From the NCBI GenBank assembly GCA_000708835.1, contig DF237219.1, positions 46,034-110,033 on the forward strand: DNA of 64,000 nucleotides, written 5' to 3'. The notes under the pieces are model-generated. The model saw only the letters and a list, made by a program, of their open reading frames with translations. It made no database searches and had not been told where the DNA came from. This DNA comes from Klebsormidium nitens (Eukaryota; Streptophyta; Klebsormidiophyceae; Klebsormidiales; Klebsormidiaceae). The position numbers and the translations under genes were made by a program. Shown here one piece after another: positions 46,968-61,359 of this stretch. Every line of letters starts with the position of its first letter. Positions within the stretch are counted from its first letter, which is position 1.

Positions 46968-49900
46968 TCACTCGACGGTCATGGCAGGGTCCACCTGGAT
47001 GGTGATCCGCGCGATGGTCCCCCGCTCCAGAAAGTGACACGTCACGTGCGTCACGGCGACCACCTGCACGACGGACACGGGAGGCTCGACCAAAAAGAGA
47101 TGGCAACAGGGCCACGCAACGCGTCTCTCCACACGTCCGGGCAAGCGCGGGGGAAGACAGCTTGCTCCTCACCGCCAGGGAAAAGCAGTCAAACAACGGA
47201 CGCCGGGAATGGTCATTCGCACTCCTCCTGCAATGCCTGCATCTGCTGCATTCCAGATTGGCCCAAGCTCATCACCCCACGCTCTTCAGACTGTCCCCGT
47301 CTCCCCGGACATAAGTGCCCGCCCCACTACCCCTGCAGGCAAGCGTGATCCCCCTGCCTCTTTCCAATCCGCGCCGCTGAGCGTCCTCACCTCCGGAAAG
47401 CTGCTGCTGACGCGCTCCCGGATCTGCGCTTCCACGTCGGACTGCAGCGGCAGCTGCTCGCGGTGGCGATTCAGCCCGTCCTCCTGCTCGCGCACAGCCT
47501 GGTGGGCGTGCGCGTTCTCCCGCCCCGCCACACTTTCCACATGGGCCTCGTTCCAGTCGGGGCCAGCTCCGTTGCCACTGCTCCTCGCACTCGAGGCTCG
47601 ATGTGGGGGGAGCTCGTCGTCGTGAGCAGCATCATCGGGCTCTGGGCAGAGACGGGGGGGAGACTGTTGACGACAACATCTTCGCCAGGCATTAGGTGCC
47701 ACCAACATGAATTGCATTTTTCGATCCTTGTGCCGAGGCACGTGCCTGTCTTTCCGATGAAAGGTCGTGGAACTCCCCGTGGGGCTTCGTTGCATGGCGG
47801 GGGACAGTGCACGGGCCTCTCACCCACATGTACGATGACGTCGACGAGAGAGGGGTTCTTGCGCAGCAGGGCCAGCCGGACCACCTCCGCGACGTTGTGT
47901 GCGGCGCTCACGCTCAAGAAGGGAGCCACCTGAAAGCACAGCGGGAGCCATCAGTAGACCACACCAAGGCGACGAACCTCACGGCAACCGTGGAGGAGTT
48001 GATTGGCGAGTATAAGGAGGCAGGATAATGCACGTAACCCACGCTGGCCCGACACGTGCGTGCTTACATCGATGGTCAGGTCTCCCACGATGTTGGACCC
48101 CATCTTGCGGGCCCGGACTCGATGACAGCCCTGCACGCAGGCAGCAGTCCCGCCGTCAAGCAAAAGCCCGGGAGGACGTGGGCGATCATGAACGACAGAT
48201 CGAGGCGCGATTCGCGGCACAAAGGCGAAGATCCGTTTTCGGTGGTGGATTCGTTGCGACCCCCAACAGCCGCACTTATACAGAGGCGCCACTTGACCGG
48301 TGTGGCTGGCCCGGCCCTGACCTTGACCTCGGGCACCGCCATGGCCGTGTCCCGCAGCGACGTCAGGACGGGGTCCGGCACTGACGCGTCCACCAGCTCC
48401 TTCACGCTGCGCACCACACAGGGGCACATCAACCCCGTCACAGACCGTCGACGACGTCAAAGAGGTACTCGCGGCCCGGGAGAGGTGACACAATCAAAAA
48501 TATGCACAGCGCGCCTTAGCTGCGAACAGGACTCGAAACGGGGCCAAACCGGAGCATTGAGCTGCGATATTGGCTGACGAACGGGAGCCAGACCCCGATC
48601 CCAGGCTGGCCAACTTGCTGCGAGCAGGAACCGGCGTTACGAAAAACGGCTCCAATCTGCGGGAACCGATTCCTGTTCCCTTAGAAGCGCCCTCGAAATG
48701 GGGCCTTGCTCCAAGCCTTCGCCACAAATTTGAACTAAGAAGCTCCTATCTGGCCCCGATCCGGCTACGATTCGACCAAGGCGCTCTGTGATGTGCACCA
48801 AGAAGAGTCCAGGCTACCGAAGCCCATGTGGGCGGTAGAAGAAGCGGGCGGCAGTAGAAGGCCGGTGCGCGCACCTGTTGGTGGAGATGTCGAGGCCGGC
48901 TTTGACGATCATGCCCGCCAGCAGCATCCCCGCCACCGGGTCCAGCCAGGGGACACCCAGGTACGCACCCCCTGCGCAAGTGAACACGCACGCGGGTGAG
49001 CGACGGCCGCTGCAACAGGATAGAGCGGTCCGTCAACAACCGACGGAGCAGGCTTCGAGGTCACCATGACGCTCTATCACTTGGAGTATTGAGTAATCCT
49101 TGTAGTGGCTCAGTGCAAATCGTTTCTTTGATGAGTACGGCGTACAGAGACGGAGTGCGGTTGTTCAATTCCATAAGGAACCAGAGCGCCAAAGCGACCA
49201 CGGAGGACATGTCTCGCAAGAATGGCGCTCGAGGTGGCAGGCTGCTGCTTGCGCGCGTCTCACCGACGCCCACGAGGGCCACCAGGGAGGAGAGCGCGTC
49301 GGAACGGTGGTGCCACGCGTTGGCCATCAGCAGCTGGCTGCCCGTCTGCTCCCCCACCGCCTTGGTGCGCCAGTACAGCCTGCGCGAGAAAGGGGGGAGA
49401 GGCGTGACAAGAAGGACCGAAAACTTAATTGAGCTGGCACAGCTTCTGGAGTCAAAGTGTTGACTCCAGCCATTGAGACTGTTGTCTTTTTGGGACTGTT
49501 CTGATCGAAGATTCGAATAGAAGAAGTAGCTTCGAGGACCCCAGTCAGAGGATCGAACCTTCGCCCCGAAACCAAAGAGGACAAGTCTCCTGCTGAAAGA
49601 GTTCCTACCCTTCTTTGACACCAATGGAGAGCAGCGCTGCTGCGAGTGCCACCCCCAGGTTGCCCGTGTCAATGGCATGGGAGTGTCCCCCATGGTCATG
49701 TCCCGACGTCACGGCTGCCTGCGCTGCGCTCAGCGCGTCAGGAAGAGACGAGGCAGCCAGGGCCAAGGCGGGGCCCATCGCGGCCTGCAGCACACGCCAC
49801 CGCTCAGAGTCCCTCACCAACAGCTGTAGACGAATCTAGACTCCGACTTGTGCAAACCACTCGAAAGAAGTGCTTGTGTTCTCGAGCAGGCGGCTGAGGC

Positions 49901-51316
49901 AGTCATGCTTCCACAGCGAGCCCACCTGTGTTCACTTGGACGGAATCACATTCGACAAGCTTAGCATCTCCTCTACAATCCTACCTGAAGGACCTACCTG
50001 AAGAGCTTCTAGGGCATTCCACGCAATGCCGGCCCCAGTCGCAATGAGCAACACCGAGACTCCAAACGCTCCAAGGGACTCGTACTTGCCATGGCCTGCA
50101 CAGAAAGACAACCAGACGCCCTCAGATCGAAGAAGGAGATCTGCCTTGTGCACCTACATTGTATGAAGTATGATACACAACCAGAGAGACATAACATTCT
50201 ATGGTAAGGGCCCGAAGATCTACAGTAAGCAGAACCCCCGACGAAACCATGATGAGGCCCACGCAGGGAACAACTCTGAAGCTGCAGTGAAAAAGCAAAG
50301 CAGAAGCTGCAACAGACCTGATGCCCAAAAGTGCCATCACGAAGACTTTGTGGCAGAGTTTTCAAGGCCCTCCAACCGGACCACCCCTGCAAGTGGATCT
50401 TATAAGCCACAGCGCGCGTAACACGGTCTACAGTAACTCACCATAGGGGTGCTCTTTGTCCTTGGGCACGGCTGCGGCGCGCACCGACCACCAGCTGACG
50501 CCGCTCAGCGCAATGTCGGAGAAGGAGTGAGCAGCGTCCGCCAGCATGGCCGTGGAGCCAGAGATGTAGCCCGCACCCGCCTGGCCACACAGAGAATGGG
50601 AAGGGGCAGCTCAGGTGGGCATTGGGGGTCAGGATCTTATCAATAGGAGGGGATCTAAGGAAGCTGAAAGACCTGAGTATGATAAATAAGGCCCAACTTA
50701 GCCTCAATGTGCGCATCATGAGAGTTAGCCCAAAGCAGAGCCAATGTGGAGGCCAATGTGGAGAACTGCCGCTTGCCTTGCCGATGGTCAGCCCAATGTC
50801 GCTCCAAAAGCCCAGGCGCACGACCTTCTCCCCCTCGGAGGTCACCGGCTCATGCGCTGCGTGGTCATGGCTGTGGCCCATGTGGGTGCGCACCCTGCCC
50901 ACCGACGGCCACCCTGGTGCCTTCGGGAACATCGTACTGGGCGCTCCTTGAAATGCTGTCCCACTCCGCGCCTGGCCCCCCCCGGACCCTACAATCTCGT
51001 CGTCGCGCTGCACCACCCCCCGGTGCGCCCCAATGAGTGGCAAGGGCGATGACCTGGAGTGGTATGCGTGTTGCCTCCAATCCTGCCCGGCTGCCCGCCC
51101 AGCATGCACCCAATGCTGCCCCGCTGCTGGGGCCGGCCTGGCCGCCATGCGTGGAACCCCAGCGATGGGCGCCGCCGGGTCACAGTCTGTCTCCCCATCG
51201 TTAGAAGCGGGCCGGGCAAGAATGTGGACGTTGTCAAGGCCAGGGCCACTGAGCAGGAAGCAGCGGATGTAGCGACCCGGTAGCAGGAAGGAAGGCCGGA
51301 GAAACGCCATTGGCAT
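46968..51316 (-). CDS. Cation diffusion facilitator, MTP-type metal transporter, 11 exons
   Basis: A proton-coupled divalent metal exporter (Zn, Fe or Mn). Exons in transcription order are 51316-50777, 50580-50442, 50095-49998, 49784-49609, 49379-49264, 48971-48875, 48406-48322, 48130-48068, 47929-47824, 47641-47391 and 47063-46968, giving 588 residues. Residues 1-140 are a poorly conserved, arginine-containing leader, compatible with organelle targeting. HSHDH follows at 148-152. The two metal-site motifs are DAAHSFSD (195-202) and HHRSD (341-345). GYISGSTAMLADAAH, KDKEHPYGHGKYESLGAFG and GLDIST are CDF landmarks. A His-rich loop (SGHDHGGHSHAID) lies between membrane segments, as in zinc carriers. 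The C-terminal cytosolic domain includes VAPFLSVSAAHNVAEVVR. The closest type I know is the plant MTP7-like group. Intron 1 is GC-AG. Confidence 0.88.
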
Positions 51317-52503
51317 TCGAATAGGTGGGCAGCTAATCCTGGTCTAGTAGTATCATCCTAAGAAACTCAGAGCTGGAGCTGCTGCTGCTGCTGCTTTAAA
51401 CTATTTTCATCTTTCAAACCCGAAGCTGGATCAGTAACGAACACATCCTATGGCCTACCCTGAGCGGAGCAATGTCATGCAGAGCAGCACACCGATCATG
51501 CATGAGTTCCGGTCAGGAATCATGGAGAACTCCAGTTTAGGACCTAGGACCTAGCCAACAGAAGTTGGGAAAGCTGCACATGGGATACAAAAGATGTCTG
51601 ATGCGCGACTCATTGACATTGTTTTGGGTGTTTCATGCAAAAGGTGCCTTTTGATGAGACACCACGAGTCATCGTGGCCGTCAAAAAGGTCAGAAGCTGG
51701 AGCCTGGATTCTCCTTTACAAGACATGATGTAAGCCGTCCGATCTTGCACTTCGACCCGTCGATTGCCGACCATAGGGATCACACATTGACACTTGTCAA
51801 GAGCATGTTAATTATTGTCAGTTTGTCAGCCGTCGATTGAAGGGCTTGGCCAACTATTAACAGTCGCTTGAACTATATTTCGAGTCACCGGGGAACTCAA
51901 TTTAAAACCCCTAACCCAGAAAATGACGCGCTCCACACCCGAAACCCAACCTAACCACCATGCCAACCCCACCCGTCTCCCGGGCACCTACTCTAGTTCA
52001 AGCGCCTGTTATTATTCAAGCGAACGTTGCCAAAAGTCCCATGGCAAGTCTTGGCAAGGCAACTCAATGACACTGACAGCATTGTGCAGCATCAGCTGGA
52101 CCTTGCAACTTGCAAGCGAGTTGGCATTCCGAGGTTGGTATTGGGTTTCTGCCCTGGCCCTGGGGCGGCATTTGCATCAACACTGATGTCAACAGCTCTA
52201 GTTGGGGACTGGTGAGGCGGCCGCCCCTGCATAGCTTGAGCTGGTTTGAGCATATAGGCGGGTTCACGGGGAGAACAAGGGCGCTCCTTCTAAAGTTTAG
52301 TGGTTTGGGCCTAAGAGAAGTACAAAGTATTCAGAATTGTTAGTGTTGGTTCCTCGCATATTGGTCCCAGCTGTTCTGCGGTGGGATGTGGTAGTACATG
52401 TCAACAGAATGAAAGTCTGATCTGCTGGTACTAAGTTACGGTGAGGAGGATTTAGTCCTTGAGTATCATACTTCAAACCTGGGCATTCTGTTCTGGGCCG
52501 GCC
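51317..52503. promoter_or_regulatory. Divergent upstream region of the CDF and CHI-like genes
   Basis: 1,187 bp between outward-facing start codons. A short CTG repeat (CTGCTGCTGCTGCTG) lies at about 51380-51395, some 70 bp upstream of the transporter ATG. The rest is AT-rich with no recognisable element. Confidence 0.45.
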
Positions 52504-54657
52504 ATGACGTCCCTGAAGGCCTGGAGGCAGCTCTACCGCGCCGTCTCCTCTCGCGTCGGTCCGGCCTCCCGTGAGTGGAGGTCCGCAAGGGGTGACAATC
52601 AGGTGGCACGGCACTACTGTCCCCAGGCGTTTCCTGGCTTGTTAGCAGCCACTAATGCGGCCTTCAGTACGGTGCAAGATTGCAGTCTTGCAAACCCCAG
52701 GGGTGGGGCGCGCACCGGCTCAATTGTTCCCCTCCTGGGGCTAGCTGCCGCGGCTGCCAGCTTGTACGCGAGCGCCGCAAGCATGGAGGCGGAGAATCTG
52801 CGGGAGGAGGCTGACGCCCAGGACAGGGGCGGCTGCTCGCCGTCTGATGCACCACCCCTCGAATCAGCTGAGGCACTCGCTGAGAAGTTCACTGGGATCC
52901 AATTCCCTCTGCAAGTGCGGATGTCAAAGAAGTGTGGAGAAGGCGGTCAACAGTATCACCTCTTAGGGACGGCAGTCAGGTAATGAATCACTGTCTACCT
53001 TTTCAGATATAACCGTCTCGACCATCGGAGTCATTTCTAACAATGCTTTCAGATTCAGTTGTACTTTAAGGCCATTCCGCCTTTCTTCTTCATGTCTCCT
53101 TACAGCAGACTGTGAGTCCGAAAGAAAAGCATCTTGTCATGTAGTCAAGTCATGTCCAAATTCAAGACAGAAGCTCTTTTCGGTCCATCCGAACTGAGGC
53201 TGTCAAGCGGCGAATGACATAGAAATGTGTGTAAAACTTTGCTGCTCTCATTCTCGTAGGTGCATGCTTGGGGCCTGTTCTTACAAGTACGCACGGGCGT
53301 ATGCGGTGGGCGTATACATTGAGGTGAGTAGAAAGCTGCAAAGCTCGGCGGCGGTGCCTGAGGAGTGCTGTCTGACTTCTCCAACGTGCATCATTGAGAA
53401 GCCATTTTGCACCGGTAGATACCTTAGAGATGACAGGTGATCCAGAGCTTCCCTGTACTTGGGGTCATCTCCTCCTTGCTGCGTTTGTTCAGGAGGGGCA
53501 GGAGGCACGGCGGTGGCTGCCCGGGAACGGCGCAGGTCCGGCCACCACGGAGGCCCTGCGGAGAGAGCTGCTGGCGGCGGTGGGGGCGGGGCGGATGCTG
53601 CGGCTGGTCATGGACAGGGACGTGGACGGGCACCACATCGCCAAGGTACAGCCACGCAGCAAAGCCAGGCAGACAGAACGAGAGCCCGCGGTACTGGAAA
53701 TCCGGTTAAACCTGTTTCAGATGGTCGAGAGGAATGCGTGCAAGGTGCCCGCAGAATTGACTGGTGTCGGCGAACAGACTGAACATCAGTAACGTCTCTC
53801 TGGTTGTAACATGCAGGGCTTTGATCGCTCCTTGATTCCGCGTGTTCGAGAAAGGCAAGGGGGTTTCAAGAAAGGGGACGGGAAGAATGCGGTGAGAAAC
53901 TCAATGTCCCTTCTGAGTCTGGCTCCTGTTAGGTAGATGCTCCCAAGGCTTTGTCAGACTGCTTCAACACTAGCGCATTGTCATTGAAGTTCAGGTCTTG
54001 GTTGATTGTCCACTACGATGTACAGAGCATGTTCCTGCTGACCGAGCCGTACTAATGATGCCAATGCACGATGCAGCTGAAGCAGTTTACGAAGGTTTTC
54101 TATAGCGAGAAAATCCTGAAGAAGGGCACGAAAGTAGAACTGGTAAGCATCCCTCGCCCTATGTGCCCTTTCCTCGACTGCTGTCATACATTAGTCGGGG
54201 CTCCGATCTGTTGATGACCTGGATATCAACAATCTCACGTCTGAAAGCATGGTGGTCCATTCTGTAAGATTTCAGAGGCCGCTCACATCGCCCTGGTGGG
54301 GTTATACAGTTATGGCGACCTGACAACTCCCTGGTGACAAGCATCGATGGCAGGTAGGGACTCTGGTCCTTGGACCGACGAGGCACCTTGTTGTGTCTGC
54401 CAACATTGTTCATGTTGCTATATCTTCTCGTTTGAGTTGAAGTTGTGCCTTAAATAAAATATGGGTATGTGTATCGATGCTACATGCAATACATGTTAAC
54501 CCATGAACGCCTGGCTGTTTGCAGGGTAGCGAGCGTGATCTATAGCCCAATCCTGTGTCAATCGTTGTTTGACGTGTACTTTGGCTCAGACAACATCTTC
54601 AGTAAATACAACAATACAGCCTTTCAATTCTTAGGACAGTACGAAGACCGACCATGA
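52504..54657 (+). CDS. Chalcone-isomerase-like / fatty-acid-binding (FAP-type) protein, 7 exons
   Basis: A member of the chalcone isomerase fold superfamily. The type with an N-terminal extension is known in plants as plastid FAPs that bind fatty acids; enzymatic flavanone formation is not expected outside land plants. Exons 52504-52979, 53260-53323, 53493-53645, 53817-53891, 54077-54142, 54310-54353 and 54525-54657 give 336 residues. A long Arg/Ser leader (MTSLKAWRQLYRAVSSRVG) and a hydrophobic stretch (IVPLLGLAAAAASLYASAAS) precede the domain. The fold shows as FTGIQFPLQVRM, YHLLGTAVRCMLG, YKYARAYAVGVYIE, RLVMDRDVDGHHIAKGFDRS, ALKQFTKVFYSEKILKKGTK, LLWRPDNSLVTSIDG and SVIYSPILCQSLFDVYFGSD. 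The ATG at 52504 has a good context. Its stop lies only 147 bp from the stop of the converging dehydrogenase gene. Confidence 0.85.
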
Positions 54658-54804
54658 AGGACTTCCTCGAACACCGCGTAGTCCAATGGATCACGAGGCA
54701 TACTATGCACACGTACCATAATACAAGCTGCCTTTGCAACTCACCATCCTGTTCCACTCTCGAGAGCCGGATCGTGCACTCTGTATATACTCGACTTCAG
54801 ATGC

Positions 54805-56544
54805 TCAGAATTTCTCCAAATAGGGTCTCACATCCAGCTCGTGAGTCCACACCGTTTTGTCTTGGACGTGAAGCTGCCAGTATTGCTCAGCCAGAGCATC
54901 CGAGTCGAGGAATGAGTCAGGAGCTCTACTGGGGCTGGCATACCTGCACACCACAATCAGGACACATTAAGTCAAAGGCCTTAGTAAGAACCGACTTCAA
55001 TTGAGGTTGATCCATCCACACCGACAGCTTCAGAGCAGACAAAGACCGGACGTACTGTACCCCCGCATGTAACTCTCAAGACCATTGAAACTGACTGCGG
55101 AAATGGCAGTTTGAGCATAGCTGGAACAAATCTTGACTCAAGCCGTTTTCGTCGGAGAAACGAAACCAGCCACCTCACCTTTCGCTTCTGATCTGTCCAT
55201 CCACGATGACGTGTGCCACGTGGATGCCTTGCGGGTGGAATTCTCTGGCCAGCGACTGCCCTAATGCGCGGAGGGCGAACTTGCCAACAGCTGTCCAAAG
55301 AACACGCATCCTGATTCAGATTGAAAAGCCTTTGCATGCTCATGTCGAAGTCGAAGCAACAGGGCCGAGGGTTGGGTTGGTGCCCGTTTGGACAACACCG
55401 GAGTGCACGCATGCTGACATGAATGTCTACAACGGACAACTGCGCAAACCAATGTGTGGACAAAGCAGGAGAAGCGAACACACAGGCAGCCCTCTCGGAC
55501 TACAAGTCCCGGGGGTCGAACTGATAGAGCATGTTTGCTTCGCTCGCTTAACAGAACATGGCGCCTGTGTGCACAATGATTGCTGGTCTAGATTCTGAAG
55601 GCATAAGGACAGTTGGAAAGGTCAACCACACAGGCCAATTCATACATGCCCACTGCTCACTCGAGCAGAGCAAGGCGTGCCTACCAAGAGTGGCAAAACT
55701 TGCGCCTCCCCTCAAAGACGCAGTTGCCCCTGTGAGCAAGATGGTGCCGCTCTTCTTGTCTATCATGGCGGGAAGCACCTGCAGCACACAAGAAACAAGA
55801 CGGGTGTCGTAGCCACCGAGGCTTGCAATGCAGAAATAGTCAGCAAGCCCAAGTTTTATCAAACACTGGCCCCCAATGAGCTTTGAAGGGATACCAGTCC
55901 CACAGCATGCTCGGAACATGATCAAGCCATAGGGCAAAAGCTCAAGCTTTGATATCAGAGGGCAAGCTCAATGATCACTGAAACTTTTACCTCTTGCGCT
56001 GCGTAGAAGGCCCCTGTGGCTTGCGCCGCAATGGAGCCCTCAAAGTGCTCCGGAGTGATGTCCATGAACTTGGGGGGTGGCCAAGGAAAGGACGTGTTGG
56101 CATTGTACACCTGCTTCGGAAAGAAGAAAAAGCTCACTGTTTCCGCATGATGTATGCAAGGTATGCAGCTCGTTGCCTGATTATATCCGAGGAAGATATG
56201 AGAACAAATGAAGGACGAAGGGTCCTCGATAGATGCAGGCAATGGCCCAAGAGAATGGCGCAAACCTGTATTTGCCCCGGGAGCCTCACCAGGACGGAGG
56301 GATCCCCCAGCTTTTTTCTGACTGAGTCAAATGCGGCCTTGACCGAGTGTGCGTCGGTGACGTCCACCGCCACCCCGGTCGCCTGGTGGCCGTCCTTCAC
56401 AATCTGCTGCGCCAGCGCCTCCACCCGCTCCGCCGTGCGGCTCATCAGAGCCACATGGAACCCGCCAGCTGCAAAGCGCCGCGCCACAGCAAAGCCAAGC
56501 CCGGGGCCAGCGCCCACCACCACCGCAACTTGTGGGGCCGCCAT
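54805..56544 (-). CDS. Atypical short-chain dehydrogenase/reductase, 5 exons
   Basis: A Rossmann-fold SDR. Exons in transcription order are 56544-56290, 56110-55991, 55778-55685, 55290-55179 and 54943-54805, giving 239 residues. The nucleotide-binding motif is VVVGAGPGLGFAVARRFA near residues 7-24, then MSRTAERVEALAQQI and VDVTDAHSVKAAFD. The usual NAG appears as YNANTSFPWPPPKF. The active-site strand is GTILLTGATASLRGG, followed by FATLAVGKFALRALGQSL, where the catalytic YxxxK tyrosine is replaced by leucine while the lysine remains. HVAHVIVDGQI and the tail WTHELDVRPYLEKF are typical of a bacterial-like subfamily that also lacks this tyrosine. Catalysis may therefore be altered or lost. No targeting peptide is apparent from the ATG at 56544. 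Confidence 0.88.
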
Positions 56545-57567
56545 GATGGGGCAACTGCTGCTGGCGACTACCACCTATGCGATGGCCACCAGCTGCATCG
56601 ATCGCTTGTCTGGACTCCTACGCTGCAATTGTGCTTTTGGGGGCTGCAGCTGCAGCTGCCACTGGCATCCGAAGCGAAGTCTAAAGGCGCCTCCTTTCCT
56701 GCTGTACGTGGAGACTGCCAGTGTGAGCCAAGAGATGATTTGATGGGCACATGCCACGTCCAGTGATCCACTGTGGAAGCTTCTGTGCAGTGCTCTGGTG
56801 CTGGACACCTTTCTGGCGGAGTCCGCTCAGCATCACGTACTTAACGGTAGGGCCTGGAAGCGCCCATGTGGGCCAAGTGCAACTTCGGAACCAATACAAA
56901 GTAAGTTACGAATCAGAATGAAGGGTGTCGGAAATTGGATCGCTCAGGACGCAATAAGCCGATAACCTTGTGAGAGGCGTGGGACATTGGCCTGGCGGCC
57001 AATGCCCTCCGCGACTGGAAGTACCCAACATTGATTCTCATCCAAGTATTACCCACAGCTAAAAGAGGCTATATTATGTTATTGAGTAGGTTATATCCCA
57101 GCCTACCTACCTTGACGCCTGGCGTTTTCAAGAATGTTGGCCTTTCAAGCTATTACGTGGCTAAACCGTTCGATCGGCCCGCGTGGCGCTCATCGCATCT
57201 TGGCTTTGCTCGCGTACAAATGACTACGTTATATTAATTAGTCCAACTGCAATGCTAGCGCGCAAATTGCCGCCGGGATGACGCTACACCCCGTCAGTGA
57301 AATCTGCCGTCCGATGAATCTCCACCGCACAAAATACTCTCGATGAATTCGGAATAGTGATAGTTTTAATTTGGAACTTCGTCGATGAATCTCGGAGCAG
57401 AAGATGGAGAACGCACCGCAGATATAATTTCCTTATCAGGGGGCTCTTAGTGACTCGCCTGGAGGAACCCTGCGATCTGATTGGTTGAGTGACGTAAGCT
57501 TAACGCCGTCGCCGAATTCCGACTAAACACCAGAATATCGCGGCTGGGCTGGTGTTAATAATAAGGA

Positions 57568-58090
57568 CCGTCGCAGACTGCCAAGTGGTGTCAAATGTCC
57601 GAGTCAAGCACGTAACGTTGAAGACCCAGCACTTTCTTCCGGAACCGGTGCATATCACGCACTACTGCTGTGTCTGCTCAGATTTGTCGCACCGTATTTG
57701 AATGCTGTGTGTCAGCGGGTTCAGTCGATTTGTATGTGGTTGATAAACGACACTAAATCTGGTCAGCCGGTGCACAATCGCACGACTGGAAAGCTTTCTG
57801 TTGAGCTCGCACCGATCTCGCAACTTGTGTCAACGATACGAGTCGAGCCTGAACCCCAAGTTCGATTGCACCGGATTTGACATCTGGTGTGCATTTTGGT
57901 CGAGCGCGAGCAAGGCATTATTTTGTCGCACCGGATTCAAAGAATAGTGTCAGCTCTATCAGTCGTGCACGACCCCTTGGCCGGTGTGCACCAAAACATT
58001 TCTGGGTGTACAACTGGACGACTAAAAGCGCTTTGCACAGATATCGCACCGAAAATAAAAAGCAGTGTCAACAAGACTATTCGAGGGGCC
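57568..58090. repeat. Degenerate tandem repeat, period about 60 bp, roughly eight units
   Basis: GCACC-type landmarks recur near 57689, 57771 (GGTGCAC), 57811, 57868, 57928, 57990 and 58046, about 57-61 bp apart or twice that. Each is usually followed 15-25 bp later by GTGTCA and then by an AGTCG-like motif. Earlier, weaker units start at about 57568 and 57647. Divergence between units is high, so the array is old. It opens a chance frame at 57877-58245 that I do not consider a gene. Confidence 0.55.
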
Positions 58091-58114
58091 CACTTGCGTT
58101 GTTCACACCAGACG

Positions 58115-58143
58115 GAGTGCGGGGGCCCAAAGCCCCCGCACTC
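58115..58143. repeat. Perfect 12-bp stem hairpin
   Basis: GAGTGCGGGGGC, a five-base loop CCAAA, then the exact complement. It sits just past the decayed 60-bp array. The GAGTGCGGG half recurs in the hairpin at 58371-58407. Confidence 0.8.
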
Positions 58144-59276
58144 TTGATTAAACGATCTACAGTCACTAGCTTGGCGCGCGAACTTAGGTTTCGATGGCAT
58201 GAGCCAAGGTCACGGAGGCAAGAACTAGCTACGGAAAGAAATTAGTCCTACCGTAGGTACAAAGGTATAGGACTACAGATGTGTCGTAGGTAATTCTTGT
58301 AGTTGTTTCAATGCTCGTGCCATGTGGGCTCTGCAGTGACTACCTGTGCATGCAGGCAGGCCGGGCTCGAGTCCCGCACCCGTCCCGCACGCTCTCGAGT
58401 GCGGGACCGTGGTGTTTGGAGCTTGTAGGAGCTTTAAGTCACGCACTTCCTTCCTGCTCTTCTGATCCTCTCATTTTGGAAAGGCTGCGCTGGAGCAGAC
58501 CTCGAACTCGAAACCGCCCCAATGCACCGCTTACACGGGCGCTATGATCGCCACATGGGTCATGACACTGTGAATGAACAAATGAAAGGAGGAGAGCCAC
58601 CTTTCCAGAACCAGGGCTATGACCAATCCCCTAGCAAAAGTCTTATCCCTGGCAGGTATTATTTGCGAGTTGGATTATGAGTCTTAGAAGCCACAATGCG
58701 CCTCATTCGAAGTCGACTTTGAACAGGCAAGGCGTGCTATAGCAGCAACCTTTTGATGAAACGGGATGCTATTCAAAGATTGGTCATTGCAGCGGATGCA
58801 GTGCCTATGAGTCAAATTGTGCAAATGGGGTGCAACAGCCGGGATACATACCCAAGAATTTTTGTGAATCGACGAGTGGCAGAGTCTCTTAAAAGCAATC
58901 ATCGACAAGTTACAATCGATGACCCACAAGTGGTCATTCTACATACGAAGAAGAGCATCTGGACCTATGAGCCAAGATTGCAGATGGCTGACGACATATC
59001 TCCCGACCCTAGATCACCTCCTGGCTTCACTTTCTAAGCATATATGGTTGTGAACCGATTCACAAGATCTTTTGCTCTTCAAGTACACCGTTTCCTCCAA
59101 TTCAAAAAACGGAAACGGCGAACTCAAGCTCTGCGATTGTTTGCGAGAATTTCAGCATTTAGTAGATGGTTGCAAAGGATCACAACTCATCAACGATGAG
59201 GACAATAAGAAGGCTGTGCTCAAAAACATGCAGTGGACACCTCCTTACTAACGGTGCTGCACTTCGTCTCATAAGC

Positions 59277-61359
<2,083 letters not shown>

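Larger units (their letters stand above)
56545..59276. other. Long repeat-rich spacer between the SDR gene and TRM61
   Basis: 2.7 kb with no supported gene. It contains a decayed tandem array with a period near 60 bp (57568-58090), a strong hairpin (58115-58143) and a second hairpin (58371-58407). A B-box-like GGGCTCGAGTCCCGC lies at about 58364-58378, without a matching A box. The part up to about 57200 must include the SDR promoter. Confidence 0.5.

Noticed and set aside
46684-47196. Long minus-strand frame overlapping the last exon of the metal transporter
   Set aside because: It is out of frame with the clearly conserved last exon (46968-47063) and contains no family motif.
57877-58245. 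122-codon plus-strand frame
   Set aside because: Lies inside the decayed 60-bp repeat array and the following hairpin; the product has no coherent composition or known domain.
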